From positions 7,896,869-7,960,868 of the forward strand of contig NC_050477.1 in assembly GCF_013373865.1 (NCBI RefSeq): DNA of 64,000 bases, read 5' to 3'. Position numbers and translations under genes: made by a program. The notes under the pieces are model-generated. The model was not told the DNA's origin, searched no databases, and saw only the letters and a list, made by a program, of their open reading frames with translations. The stretch comes from Monomorium pharaonis. Taxonomy: Eukaryota; Arthropoda; Insecta; Hymenoptera; Formicidae. Below, piece after piece: positions 14,242-27,076 of this stretch (position 1 is its first letter; each line of letters starts with the position of its first letter).

Positions 14242-15085
14242 GCTACTATATGATAAAGAATTAGCGCGTATCACTCTCTGTTGGTTTACGTCGACAGGCT
14301 GAGTTGAAAATGCACACGGTTCTCTCAGTCGGTCGCGGCACGCGAGCAGAACTTAATTAAGCCGCGGCTTTTAGGTCGCGCGAGAGCGGGAGATTATGGG
14401 AGCGCGATTAAGAATGAGAAACGCGATATCGCGTTACGGTCGACCGGTTAAAAATTATCGGCCTTTTGCTACGCAAGTATAATCTCATATTTTATTGCCG
14501 AGAAAGAACTGATTATTAAAAATCAACCGCGTTTGATCACAAGTTTCGTTAAATAGGAGAAAGCTATGGCTGCATACAGAGATTCGTTGCGATATAATTA
14601 ATTCATTACTGTTTTAGCTAACTGACATTAATAATTAGTATCGAAATAGAGGAAACTTTAGTAGGAAGGGACAACAGAATGGAAGAAGGGGGAGGGGCGA
14701 ATTTTGAAATCTACCTTTCGACACAATGACTGGCTGTCATAATCGCCATATTCCTATTAAAGAACGCATGCCAGACGTCGACAGCCGCATGATAGGGCGC
14801 GTGCACGCCGAAACCGCAGGCCCGCAGCCACATGCTAATTATTTATTCTTTGTTATATCCTCTTTTTGGGGTGATGATTGTCTCCCCTCCGATTATGGTA
14901 TGCGATTCGTCTGGTTTTCAGGACCGTTTGCGGATATCGTTTCATCATCTCTACCAGCTGAGATTATATTTCTTTTTTTTTTCCTAGTTTTGATTTTCAT
15001 CTACCCCGTCAGTCGATACTTTGATAGTAATACTACTGATTTCATACTTGCAAATCAATAGATCGCAAATGTAGAAGATTGCTTT

Positions 15086-15114
15086 TAATAATTAAAATTA
15101 CATTTTAGTTATTA
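15086..15114. repeat. Short hairpin in AT-rich DNA
   Basis: TAATAATTAAAAT and ATTTTAGTTATTA are inverted copies with one T-G wobble, separated by TAC. AT-rich composition makes chance plausible. Confidence 0.35.
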
Positions 15115-18100
15115 CATTTTTGCGTGTTCAATAATACCAACATCAAAGTTTCGGAAAAAAATGAAAAAATATCCGGAAGGCATCGTGAGAAATAAAACGA
15201 GATATCCGAGTTAAGCATCAATGTGAACGTGAATAGTTACATATCATTAATTATTCATATGCGGCAACAAAGTGATACTCGTAACGTAGACACACGTGAT
15301 TACACTTTGATATAATCGGTGACGTACAAACTCGTTCGTAAGAGTGTGTATTTCGTGTCATATTGAAATGTCATTTATTTTGCGGAGATAACTACCAATG
15401 TGGTTTTTTCCTCCACGTCAATCGTTAAATGGATCGACACAAGAACGTGTACAAAGATGAATACATTGCATATGTATATTCGCACAAGATATATAAATGC
15501 ACCCAGAGTGCTATATCTAGAATGGGCTTATATATATCTATCGAAGTCCCCGCGCTTCATAGACGGCACTTAAACGAGTTTATGATCCAGAAAACTCGAG
15601 CGCCAGGCAACATTCCGAGGAGATTCCCCGGGCCATCGTTACAGAACGCGGGGGCCCGTAACGCGCTCAAAGTGGGCCCCGGTGGCGAACAACAAACGCC
15701 GTTGTCTAACGTGTTTGCCGACGATGAAAAGCGTGGCGTGGCGCATTCGGGTGCCCGACGACGGCACGTTTCCTCGACGATATGAGACGAATTGGCGCGC
15801 GTGGGCCCAGGCTCGGGCCCAAACCCGAGGCCCGCGCCACCGCCGCAGCCGCAGCGCCATGTGTTGCGCTCAATTGGACGCCCTTCAGGTAGAAAACGCA
15901 TCGGCGTGTCCGGCTCGCGCACGCATCTGGCGAGCGGAACCGCTTCGGGGCGTCGTCGCGGGCCCCACCGATGGAGGCGTGCAAACGTATTCCTTTCTTT
16001 CCACAGGGTCCTACTTCTCACTGGGACCCTTCCCCTCACACCCTCTGCCCTACCCCCCCCCCCCCTCTTTTATTTCCATTTATGCCCGTCCGCAACGCGT
16101 GATCGCGCGACTCGTTACTCGCAAATTGACGCGGTTTCGCGTTTAAACGTGATGTATAGACCGTGTCGGCAGGTTATACTTAACGATCGATGAGCGACAA
16201 ACGCAAAAAACACGATCGCTTAAACTGCGCGATCTGCATTCGTGCCACGCGACGCTACGGATGAGTTCGCTCATGCGAATGCGGATACCCCCTCTGGGTG
16301 CGGCTTTTTGTACGTGTTTTTGCATCTGCAATATCTCAGAATATTCCGCGTCATGCAGTCGTATTTTGTGGTTCAAGTGTCCTCTTATTTCATAATTGTT
16401 ATTAATCAATTTCTACAAATTAAACTTAAACTTAATTTTGAACAATATTTTATTTATTTTATCATTTTTATTTTTCTTTATTCTCTATTACATCTGTAAA
16501 TAAACATTGCGTGACTCTAAATTATACATTCACGTATATGTTAATAATGTCATCACGTGGCATCAACGGCACAAGGAAAATGATGTAACTTTTTGCTGCT
16601 AAGGATAATTGAAAGTGATTCGCGAGTGAAAATTGCTTGATAATATTTCATAAAAACTACTTATTATACTAGTTTTTTCCTTCCGTAAATATGATCGCAT
16701 AGATTACAACACAACATGTCATTACATTTTAACATATCGAGGAAATATTTGTCCTTAAAATGTTATCTCGACTGTCAATTAACATTTATGCCACTTTACA
16801 TTATTATACGTTTGGGTAATATTAGACAGATGGAATAAAATACAATATTGATCATTTTACAAAATATGATGTGTGAGAAAATTACATTGAAGAATAAATA
16901 AAAATCAAAATTTTGTTTTCTTAATGTTATTGAATCTTCTAACTCTGGAACGTGCAATAATTTTTTTCAAAAAAATCAAGATTTAAAAAATGAAACTGCA
17001 TCTCTTCTCGGAAAAGAATTGTCGCGTCGCTATCGCGACTTGCCGATCGCTTCGCGAGACTCGCAGGTGCACGCGCGGCTTCCCGGTCATGAAATTTATA
17101 GACTGATTCGCGCCTTCGGGTTCGCGAGCCAGCGCGACTTCGTCGCAAGATCTGGAGCGCGCACGGAGGAAGAGCAGAGCCGAAGGGAATCGGCTTCGAT
17201 TCAATGCCCTTATTCGTTGCGGTCGTACGTTACGGAACGTTATCTCGATACAGGTGCGTACCCGCGGAAGACGAACGCGGATCGTTACGCGGGACGAAAC
17301 GATATGCAGATGAGTTTGCTGTAACGTTTACGCTGCGAAGCACTTTCGGCCCGGATGCCATAAACACGACGATAGGCTCGTTCGATCGCCGTGCCTAGCC
17401 GGTCGCCCCATTTTTGGAGTGAGCACCGATCGCGCCGATTATACGAAATATCCGCAGACGCGCGTTTCTGGAGGTCATGAATCGTCTCGTTGCAAGTATT
17501 ACATCCGAATACACTTCGGCCGAATAAAATGAAGAACTCCGTATGGGAATTAATTTTATTATCGATAAAAAATAATAAACCATTTCTGAAATTAGATGAC
17601 GGAAAAATTGACAGAACAGACTGAGATCCAAATTCGAAATTCTGTGTTACTTCTAGCACTAAGAGTACTACACCATGACTGCTCTAACCGTTTCTGAAAT
17701 TATAATTGGCGGATTATTAAAATTAGTATTATTTTTAAAGATTATTGTCAAAATCAATTTGTCTAACTTGTTTTCAAACAGATGTTGTAAATGAATTAAA
17801 ATCATATTTTTGTTAGCAACTTGAAAACAGTTGCTTCTCTGTATAAAATAAATTTTATAATAATCAGTTTATAAATTTTAATTATTCTATTAAATACACA
17901 GTTATACTTTAAATAAATTCAATTCAACTATTATTCAATAAAGTAATTGTATTACTCTTATATCGAGAAAAAAGCCGATTGTAATAAACGCATATCAAAA
18001 TTGAAAATAAACGGCATTGAAAATTACAGCATAAATTAAGATTACCAAGCAGGCACTTGGTAGGAACATTTCATCGGCGCGATACCCAAGCTAATGCATT

Positions 18101-18558
18101 TCTTATACTTTCCGCGAGCGCGAACAAGCGATACATCTCTCGCGGAGTGAGTCACGCCTAGTCGATCGACGCCGATTCGTACGATCGCTGATAAGGTCGC
18201 TCGTGAAACTCTTTAAGCGTTAAAGTTCTCTACGAATAGATCGCGGGTTATGCAGCGAACGCTCTCGCGCGAGCGCTCGTACGGATCGGTTGTATTACGC
18301 GCGGAACCGGCCGTTTCACGAAAGCCACCAGTTGAATCGTTCTTTCGCATCGTAAATTTGGGAACGTGACGGAAGTGCCATAAAGCGAAGGACCCGGAGA
18401 ACGAGACGGGGAAGGTGGCACGCGCGCGTTTAATCTTCGGCCCTCGTCGAAAACTGCGAGGCAGGAATCGGCAAGTTCGACGAGCTAATGGTCGCTCCGC
18501 AAATTAATGCGGCCGCTTAACTGAAATTTCGAACGATATTTATCCCCGGCCCGCTTGC

Positions 18559-18582
18559 GCTCGCTCGCTCGCTCGCTCGCTC
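18559..18582 (+). repeat. (GCTC)n microsatellite
   Basis: Six tetranucleotide units just before an AT-containing CpG-rich stretch. Confidence 0.9.
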
Positions 18583-19790
18583 ACTCTCTGGCCGGCGATA
18601 AATTATAAGAAGCGGCGGATTACGTCATAATGGACGCCGAGCACGCGCATCTGTTTTACGAGCGCGGCGTTACACGGTAATCGTTGAGCGAGCCGACCGA
18701 CCCATCCGCCATCGCCGCCCGCGTTTCTCGCTTATAATCGGCCGTTCGGCCGAACTCTCTCAATGAGCTCTGTATCACTCTACCTCTACAGCTCGGGGAC
18801 GAGGGGAGGAGGCGGGGAGGAAGTTCCCTTCCGAGGGATAGGGTGCGGCACGCCGGAGTCCTCCCCCGAGGGGCAAAACCGCGGTGTGTATAATCACTGT
18901 AATTTCGACCGGGGCGCAATTTTTGTCCAGGCCGATCGCGACGTCTCGTCCGATTTCATTAACCCTTCATCTCGGTCCGGCAATTTCAATCGGAGTCCCG
19001 TACAATGTCCTACGGAAGCAAAATCGTGGGAAGCGAAAGCTGGTAAGACATCGCCTTTAATTCTTCTTTAAGCCTCGAGTTATGGAAGACGTGATCAAAT
19101 TACGCCAAGAAACAGATTTCTGACGTACTTTAATGATAGATAAATAATTTTTATTACTATTATGTGTATTATCATTTTCTCTCCTCTTTGTTCTCATTTA
19201 TATTTACAAGATAAATATTATATATTCATCGTAAGTAAACATATCGCAGATAATACAATTACAAAAGTTACTTGTTCGATATTAATATATGCTCGGAAAA
19301 CTATTTTCTCACTTCTCCTGCTTCTAAAAAATCTCATTGAAGTGTTAATAAGAAATAAAAATAATTTTGTTTACATTTCTCGTGAATACCACCAATTAGG
19401 ATATGATAGATGTAACACCGATTGGCTGTCATAAAACTGAAAAAGATTAATGTCAGCGTAACCTCACACTGCTCTTTACAAGTCGAGTAACGATAACACG
19501 GCATGACGAACTAATTGCTGTAGATTTCGCGTTACGTAGCACTTTCTTACCCTCGACGTATACTTTTTTTTTGCTCGTGAACGCACCCTTGCTCTCATGT
19601 CATACCCGCGATACTTTCAGCGACCTAATTTTTAATTCGAAATAATATTGTCATTCGAAAGAATTAAATTTAAAAATTTGGAAATTGGAACGAAGAAAAG
19701 AACTAGTTAATTATTTCCTTGATTGTGTAAAAGTCAAGTAAGATATAGTCTGATTAAATTGCAAGATAATGAAGTGTAGTAATTTTTAAT

Positions 19791-19823
19791 CACGCACACG
19801 CACACACACACGCACATACGCAC
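19791..19823 (+). repeat. CA-rich repeat
   Basis: Imperfect CA repeat with CG interruptions, in AT-rich DNA. Confidence 0.85.
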
Positions 19824-20904
19824 CATACAGAGGTATAATAAACTATTTTGTGTGATTCTATATCAATTAAGAATTCCTAAAAGTAATAAATATTTTTATT
19901 AATAATAAAGAATAATTAATAAATAATACGTGTGTATGTATTTTTTATAATTTATCAATATGTAATTTAGCAATATTTAATAGTAACTTTTCGTTATTTG
20001 TACCGCATAATTTTTGCTCGAGTCACTTGTACTTTAGATCGCGAAACATTTTAATATTCAATTATATATCATTTATCCCATCGGATAAATTTATAACATT
20101 GCATACGGACCGACCTAATCTATAATGTACAGAGAATTAAGAAATTTTGACGATTTACGATCAGGCATGGTAATGCGTCGCTCGCACGAAATAGGACATG
20201 TGTAGCATACTGATTGCGTGTTTGGAAATTTCACGCGTCTCTCGGTGAAAATTCGTACGCAGGCCCGCGGGCAAAAAAAAATTTTTCTGCTGCCGCCTAC
20301 GTCGTCGTATCGATACTATCGCTATTCTCCGATTACTGATTTTATCGAGTACCTCAATAAGATCGCGCGATTGCGTCGAACGCGATATTCTCGCTTTCGT
20401 CACGGAGGTATTGTACCCTCTCGGTAAGTGCCATACTGTTCCGTATAATCGCGTAATTCAATATGAAGTACACATAACTAAAGCGCATCGCGATCGAAAT
20501 GCACGATTTCTCGTTTTGTGATCTTGAAAAGAATGCGTTATGTAATTTTAAGAGCTTTCAAATGATGAGATTGCGGATTATTACATGCAAAAAAACTCAA
20601 CAACTATTAACTCGTAACTTCTAGAGATAAGACTATATATAACTTCTTTATAAATGCTGCAAGAAAGCGTATATACAAAAGCGAGTGTAAAAGATAGCGC
20701 GTGTACGAGTATGTTGCGCTATTAATAACATAAACAGATATCGCCACGTGAATTTTATCCCATAGTAGTAACATTGAGAACAATTTAATTATTACATTAA
20801 TTGGCGATTTAATCCAGATCTATTCTAAACAATTAGGTTCTCATGTTGAAAAATAAGAGAAAATTTAGGCGACGAGAAAAGAGAAGGCGGAAAAGGGAAA
20901 GCAG

Positions 20905-20910
20905 ACTTAC
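20905..20910 (-). other. Splice donor GTAAGT
   Basis: Read on the minus strand the exon ends CCAATGCCC and is followed by GTAAGT, the consensus intron start. The next exon must begin in phase 0 at a lower coordinate. I scanned 1-20900 on the minus strand for homeodomain, zinc-finger, nuclear-receptor, ETS and forkhead signature peptides and saw none. Confidence 0.8.
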
Positions 20911-21823
20911 GGGCATTGGCGGGTGAAGTCCACGGAACGCGGAGCTGTTCCACTTGCGCTGCCTGGCCGCGTGATAGTGACCACTTCTACTGTAGGCGTT
21001 GTTGTTCTGATGATTGCTGTACGAGCGCATGGTTGGCCGGAAGCCTGGGTACGGCGCACCGTGCTGGAAGTCGGCGGCGTCAAAGCGGTGATGATGGGGC
21101 TCGTGCCCTAGGAAGCCGTCATTGGGAATCGGTGGCAATCTGCCGTAGGCAGCGGCAGCTGCGGCGGCGGCCGCGTGTCGATCAGGGTGCAACGGTGTCG
21201 TCTGCTCGTGGCCGTCGCCGAGCTTGCCGATCGGCCCGTCCGGACGACCAGTCGGGAATGACGTCGGGATCATGGATGACGGATGATGATGTCCATAGAA
21301 CGGAGGGAAGCCGAAAGAGTTGGGCAGTCCCGTCACGGAGCGGTATCCCTGATGAGGAGGAGGCGGCGGCGGCGGCGCCAGCGGCCCTGGCAGTGGCTGT
21401 CCGGGAACAGCGTCCAGAACGTAGCCCGGCTTCTTGTCGCCGTAGTGATAACCGTCATTGCTCGGTTGCTGCCGCTGATAATCCTCCCGGTGCTCACCTT
21501 TCACCTCGGCGCCGGCCTCCGTGGGCTCGGGCATCTCGACTTTAACCCTCACACCGTCCTCCCTGTGCTGTTCCACACCGGGTTCACTCTTGATCTTCGC
21601 GAAACAAATTCCCGGCGACTTTGTTGGGGGACTCGTCGTATCGGAGTCCTCGTCGCAGCCACCTATGCTGGCCTGCTGCATCCTCGGGAGGTTCAGGCTG
21701 ACTCGACGTCGCGGCGGCTGCAACGTTCGACCTCGTACGACCACGACGGCGTCATCGCCCTGCGAACTGATGATACGGTCGTCGGATCGCGATTGTCGGG
21801 CAAAGAGATCGACCGTTGGTTGG
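20911..21823 (-). CDS. Large internal exon of an unidentified regulator-like (probably nuclear) protein
   Basis: The best coding stretch in the window. It opens after a minus-strand acceptor (TTTTGCAG, with the pyrimidine-rich CCTCGTCTTCTC upstream) and closes at a consensus donor, CCC|GTAAGT. It contributes one base to a split codon, then 304 full codons. A TAA lies in frame seven bases before the exon, as expected for an intron. Numbered from the first whole codon: PKA-type RRVS at 39-42; acidic CDEDSD at 56-61 followed by two Ser-Pro sites at 64-65 and 69-70; sumoylation-type motifs IKSE at 77-80, VKVE at 93-96 and VKGE at 107-110; seven prolines at 150-156; HHH at 178-180; nine alanines at 217-225; HHH at 243-245; Asn-rich 270-275; basic RQRK at 287-290. 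Such low-complexity stretches with sumoylation sites are typical of transcription regulators. No DNA-binding fold is present and I do not recognise the family. First Met is residue 48. Reading through the donor gives 25 more codons before a stop at 20833, taken as intron. Confidence 0.85.
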
Positions 21824-21853
21824 CTGCAAAATTACGCGGGCGAGAAGACGAGG
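21824..21853 (-). other. Splice acceptor of the large exon
   Basis: On the minus strand: pyrimidine-rich CCTCGTCTTCTCGCC, then CGTAATTTTGCAG. The AG is at 21825-21824 and the intron lies upstream. Confidence 0.7.
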
Positions 21854-22523
21854 CGGAAAACACTGTGGACGAGCGACAGTAGAATCGGATGCGCATTATT
21901 TATCAATTGCGAGGATTACTTATAAATCCCAGAATGGGGTTCAGCGGCGAGGAAAACGGGAGCATTCTCTCCTACCGCGAGAGCGTCGCATGTCGCACAG
22001 TCGCACGGTGGATGCGAGGGAGAATTCCGTCAGAGCGTCGCGTTCGGCACGAGGGAGGCATTCGGAAGCGCGCGCTGTAAACGCATAGCTGGCGCATAAT
22101 CCTCCGGATTCGCATTCGTGATCGTCTTAGTCCCGCATCGTGGGATCTCCTGATGCAATTCCGCGCGGATATTCCCTCCCATGCACACGTACACGCGCAC
22201 ATACACGTACACGTGCGAGTCTCAGAGACCGTCCGTTCGTGGACACGTCGCACGGACGTGGAAGCGTAGGTCGTCGCTCGCCGTTGGATTTCGGTCGCGT
22301 GGAGGGGGGAGAATGGCAGGGAGGGCGGCAAGGGCGGCGTGACAGTTTCCACCGCGTGTGTCACGTGTCCACCGACCTCAGGCCCCGCCTACGACTCCGA
22401 ATCCGATTTTCCCTAACGAGCCGGATCGTTATTACCTGGCCCTTTCGAATCGCGTCATTCGTCGCTCGAGTCGGCGAACACGAGGCGACGAGTGCGACGG
22501 GGAGGGGGAAGGTACTCCTCCAG

Positions 22524-22550
22524 TCCTCCTCCTCCTCCTCCTCCTCCTCC
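22524..22550 (+). repeat. (TCC)9 microsatellite
   Basis: Perfect trinucleotide run inside the probable intron. Confidence 0.95.
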
Positions 22551-22700
22551 TAGCCCTCTCGCGATAGCCAGATCGAGGGAAGCGGGAACAAATGTCACTT
22601 CTTCACCGGCCGAAGCTCCGATTTCTCGATCGCTGCACGGTCACCCGCACGTCACTCCTCTCTCCTCCCGACGCTGCCACCCTCGCTTGCCCACCACCAC

Positions 22701-22790
22701 CTTCTCTTCCTCGTCCTCCACCACTTCCTCCTCCTCCTCTTCCTCCTCCTCCTCCTCTTCCTCTTCCTCCTCCTCCCCTGCTTCCTCCGT
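22701..22790 (+). repeat. Imperfect CTC/TTC pyrimidine tract
   Basis: Nearly pure pyrimidine stretch. Open frames over it (poly-Ser, poly-Pro, poly-Glu) are artefacts of the repeat. Confidence 0.9.
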
Positions 22791-23067
22791 CCTCCCTCTC
22801 CGCTTCTGCGACAAACCGCCGAGCGTGAAGCACCACGCGAACACCGGACGCGCGATTGGCGCGTTTTCTTGCCGCTACCGCCGCCGTCGTCGCCGCGAGA
22901 ACTCTTTACGGTACACTGCCTCGGGAACGCATCGCGGAGTCTCCCGCGCGTAACCACGTCAAGTACCGGGACGATTTCGCGCCTCCGGTGTGCGTGCGAG
23001 ACGCGCGTGCGTTTGCTGCGTGCGCCTTCCTCCGGATCGCACACAGGACACGTATATGACACCAACG

Positions 23068-23077
23068 GTCGTCGTAA

Positions 23078-23108
<31 letters not shown>

Positions 23109-23131
23109 GTCTTCGTCGTTGTCGTCGTCGC
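23068..23131 (+). repeat. (GTC)n trinucleotide tract
   Basis: About 21 units with interruptions; open in several frames for that reason. Confidence 0.95.
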
Positions 23132-24507
23132 GAGGTAGCCGCCCGGTTTTATCACCGCGAAAGCGATGAGAGAAGCTGTCGGCCGGCGCGAAACACGCAG
23201 CGGGCCCCGATACGCAGAGGAAGGCCGGCGGCCTCGGTCGAGCTGATCGCGTACGTACGAGTTTCGTTCCACGCAGCGTGAAACCTCTTGGCGGAGGTGC
23301 GCGGAGCGGCGCGCGGCGGCCACCACCAGTCGGCGGAAGCGCACGAAGCCGCCCGAACAGGGCCGAGAGAGTTTCGATATATCTCCTCTCTACCTACTCT
23401 ACAGAGTACTCTGGCCGCCTCCCGCCTTGCGCAGCGAACACCGCCACCGCCGTCGACCGACAGATCCACGAAGTGGGTTCACCTTTTGTGAGCGCCGATC
23501 CTGTCGAGAGCGTCCGATATAGAACGCTCCGATATCGTACCTCATCATGTCCCGAGTATAACACTTTGGTACGAGATAACTGAATTTTAAGATTGAAACA
23601 CATTTATTTCGGGGGAAAAAAAATAAAAGTAGAATCGCAGCCGATACATCAATGCTAAATGTTGCGGAAGAGGATGTTGATCTAGTTTAAAAATTTGTCT
23701 TTTAAGCATACAATGTTTAGACACGTTGTGTTGGAGTAGAGTAAATCGATTAATGACCGCGATGATCAGAAGCATGAAAATTACGTTAATTATATCGTGA
23801 TGTTACATGTTACGAATTTGATAACGATAAATGTTAATAATACGAGAAACAGGCTAAAAATCGGAGCAGTCAATGATCCCGAAAATACATCTCATTCAAT
23901 TAAACGCGGTATTGAATCCCGTAAAACCGAGACGGCTGGTTACACTAGTTTAGATACGGGGTTTATCATCGGGTTCAGGACGGAATCGATGCAAAATTGC
24001 GTTTGCAAATTTGGTTATCCACGAATCTCGTGTTTCGGAGCGTATATTTCGTTGTACCGTCAACGGCGCGTAGCCGGCGTAACTCATTTGTATTGTCTGC
24101 AATATAATTCGCATTTAATCGTTGATCGAGGTCTAACCGACAAATTCCTCGGCCACTGGAGACTGTCGAGTTCGGATTCCCGGCGCACCTTTCCCGCGTG
24201 AGATCAAGCTCCTTTTTTCTTTATTCATGTTGTTACTTTGTATCGCCTGCACCAGTAGTCGCGATGAGAACCGTCGGGCGCGAGTATACCCCGCCGCCGC
24301 ACGATATATCAGGTTACATATCCGTTGCGTCATGTAAATTGATACCTGTACACGCTCGTACACCGATCGGGCATTTATTTAAGCCATAAATTATCGTAAT
24401 GTCGATTGGACACGCTCCTAGGTACGATTTTACTAACCAGACCGTCGTGCGCGAGTTGTGCCGCGAAGCTGCCGCGGAGACAATAAAACATTCGCGTTCA
24501 TGCTAAT

Positions 24508-24525
24508 CGCGCGCGCGCGCGCGCG
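24508..24525 (+). repeat. (CG)9 run
   Basis: Alternating CG dinucleotide, the strongest Z-DNA-prone sequence in the window. Confidence 0.95.
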
Positions 24526-27076
24526 AGCGTGTGTTTAGAAGTCGTCATATTACGCAATTACAAACAAGGAAGCCGCGCGTTGGACGTCATTGAAATTTAC
24601 GACGATGAGAGAAACGAAGCGCGGAATTATTGCGAATTAAATTGTACGATTTAATTCGCGTACTTTGTACGGCAAGGAGGCCGACAACGACGCAGATCGA
24701 TATCAAAAGTTACAAGGTGACGAGCACGAGGGTCATTATGGAGAGTAAATACTCTCGTAGTATAAAATTATGTATTTTCGAAAACTTTTTTTCCTGTTAA
24801 TCAAAGCTTGATATATCTTGTGATTATTTATCTTCTGAAAAAACACGGAATGCTAGCCTTGTGCTATTACGAACCGCGTAACAACTCGAACTTTATTCAA
24901 CGCGAGTGTGAAAAGAATTGTCCATTATCGCGAATCGTCAACGAACAAGTCTTTCATTATCGGACGTTGCCAGGATGTCAAACGTCGCTTTACAGCGAGG
25001 CATTCCGCGGATACTCGTCCACTTTTAACATTTGTCTCCGGTACGCACTCCAAATGGTACTCTCTCCTGGACGATTGCTTAGCTCGTATAACCGTCACGC
25101 AGCTAGAGATTTCCTCCGCGAGGAAACGAGACTTTTTCTTTTACAGGCGCCTCCGCCTGTTTTGTCTCGCGTGGCAGGTAAAACGACGCCGATGCATGCC
25201 GCAGTAGGTAGGCATTGCGTATAGAGCGGCCGTTGCGGGCTTCGCCTTTCGAGGTAGCCTACTACGTGCACCCATCCGTATATACCGCGTTGCCGAGACA
25301 AAAGGAACAGGAAGGACAGAACCATGGGTTCCCTCTTGCCGTCTTTTTCTCTCTCTTCCTCTCTATCTTCTTTCTCGCTTACCGCCGCCCTTTTCTCTCC
25401 GTCTCCCTCTCTTTCTCCCGACGCGCAGCCCGTCGATACTCGGCTTATACGACTCGCGGGGCGAATCGATGCGTGTGTGCATGCACTCTCTTCGCAGCGG
25501 GATGACTGGTGAGAGAATTCAATTTCCGTCGTCGTTATCGTGCCTCCATCTTCAGCTCGGGCCACGCTCGGATCATCCTCGCTGACTCCTCGCTTTCCCC
25601 TCTTCCGTCGCCGCTGCCTGCAGTAACGAGACAAAGCCGTCATTGCCTTCGCTTTGCTCGCGCGCCTCGTCTCGCGACCTTTTCGCTGGATGGACCGTCA
25701 AGAGCGCGCGCGAGCACGCGTTACCGAAGTAACTATCATAAAGATAAAGATCAGCCCGAAGCGTCTAGTCTAGAGTGCATGTTTAATTATATCAGCGAAT
25801 CGGAATGAATTCGCGTCCCGGCGCTCGCTATCATATCAGCAATCGATTCAATCTAGGCGAATCATAATAATGCGAGAGACGAACGAAGAAAAAGACTTCT
25901 CGATTCCCGGCCCTGCAGAAACGCAACGATCACAGATAGCAATCATATTTATAGCCTTTGAGGCAAACACTTCGTGAAAGTACTTGTTAGAGAGAATCTG
26001 TGGAAAACAAGGTATCATAAAAGTATATATGTAAAAATGCCCTTAGATAAGTGTGTATAAACTTGCTTCAAAGTCGAGAAAATCAATAGCGACAATGAGA
26101 CCATCGATATACCATGTGTGTACCAAACGAAAGATACGTGTATGCGTGTGAGTAGAGCAAGTCGGGGGCTCGATAAGGCAATTCTACACGCGAGTGTTAT
26201 AGATAACAGGATTTGTTTTGACGTATCTCACACAGGAAATGACCGTCACGTTCGTACCCGATCATTGTCGGACATATCGGGATGTAAAAATCACCCGCGA
26301 CATCCGCTCGATTCCGCTACTATCGGTCGTTAGACAAGATAATGCAACATTTCAACGCGGCCCAGTCGAGCCACGTTCGGTGAAGCGATTACGTTTTACG
26401 GCCGGGCGAATATAGTCCCCGTTACGCAATCGGGCCGCGCTTCCCAGCTGTCCGATCGGCAGTTTAGGTAGAGGCCTGGGTTCTGGATGGGGCAGCACGA
26501 AGAATATACGAGTGTGTAGGTCGACCGCGTATGTACATCGATCGCGGCGATCGTTACTCCCGCTGCATATACGTTTCCAACTGTAAATTGAGGTAAATAC
26601 TTGAGCGAGACAGACGCATTGGGGAATTTATCGTTAAAATTGATCTAAAAGGAAGTAACGGATAGACCGAAGATTTTGATTTATACCTCTTTTCTCTGTA
26701 GCATTTTTGCTTCAATTACACTTCTCTTTGATTGCCGAATTCGCTAGTGTGAGATAACATTTTTCCTGATTGTACTGCCATACGCACCAAAAGAGTTGTG
26801 TCATAAAGTCAATAGGAGGTAATGCACAGGAGGCATGTGAACGACGATTGCAGTTCACAAAGAGGAGATGTTGGTCGTCGCTTCTCCCGGGTTAAGAGTG
26901 CAATGCCCCGAATGTTACAAAGCTCAAACTTATGCGATATATCTGTACGGAATCGAGAGATGTGTTCGGGACGGGGTACGGATCTATATTTCCGTCGTGT
27001 TCGCTCGCATCGGAGACGCGATAGCGCGTACACGCCCAACTCGGAGGTGAGCCGATCAATCCTCGGACGGACGCAC

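Larger units (their letters stand above)
8901..20830. other. No gene supported; probable 3' intron or flank of the regulator gene
   Basis: CpG-rich blocks at about 9.1-9.9, 10.2-10.9, 11.7-13.0, 15.5-16.2, 17.0-17.4 and 18.1-19.1 kb alternate with AT-rich ones. A proline-rich plus-strand frame at 10.44-10.72 kb comes from a pyrimidine-rich tract. The next exon of the minus-strand gene should lie here or to the left of the window, but I cannot point to it. Confidence 0.5.
21824..27076 (-). other. Probable intron, GC-rich in its 3' part
   Basis: If the two exons are joined, this is the intervening intron. Its 3' part (about 21.9-23.6 kb) is very CpG-rich and holds CCT, CTC/TTC and GTC repeat tracts; open frames there are by-products of those repeats. 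About 23.6-24.9 kb is mixed to AT-rich and includes a CG dinucleotide run at 24508-24525. A pyrimidine-rich stretch (CTCTCTTCC type) lies near 25.33-25.42 kb. I see no credible exon in between. Confidence 0.45.

Noticed and set aside
20833..20910. Extension of the large exon to the stop at 20833
   Set aside because: The frame continues past a consensus GTAAGT donor into a hydrophobic, T-rich translation typical of an intron.
21776..21823. GoLoco-like reading of DLFARQSRSDDR at the start of the large exon
   Set aside because: Matching the GoLoco consensus needs several single-residue gaps and the conserved DDQR is not present.
22492..23344. Long open frames of Ser, Pro, Glu, Arg or Val runs on both strands
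   Set aside because: They translate CCT, CTC and GTC repeats; several frames are open at once and amino-acid usage is that of the repeat.
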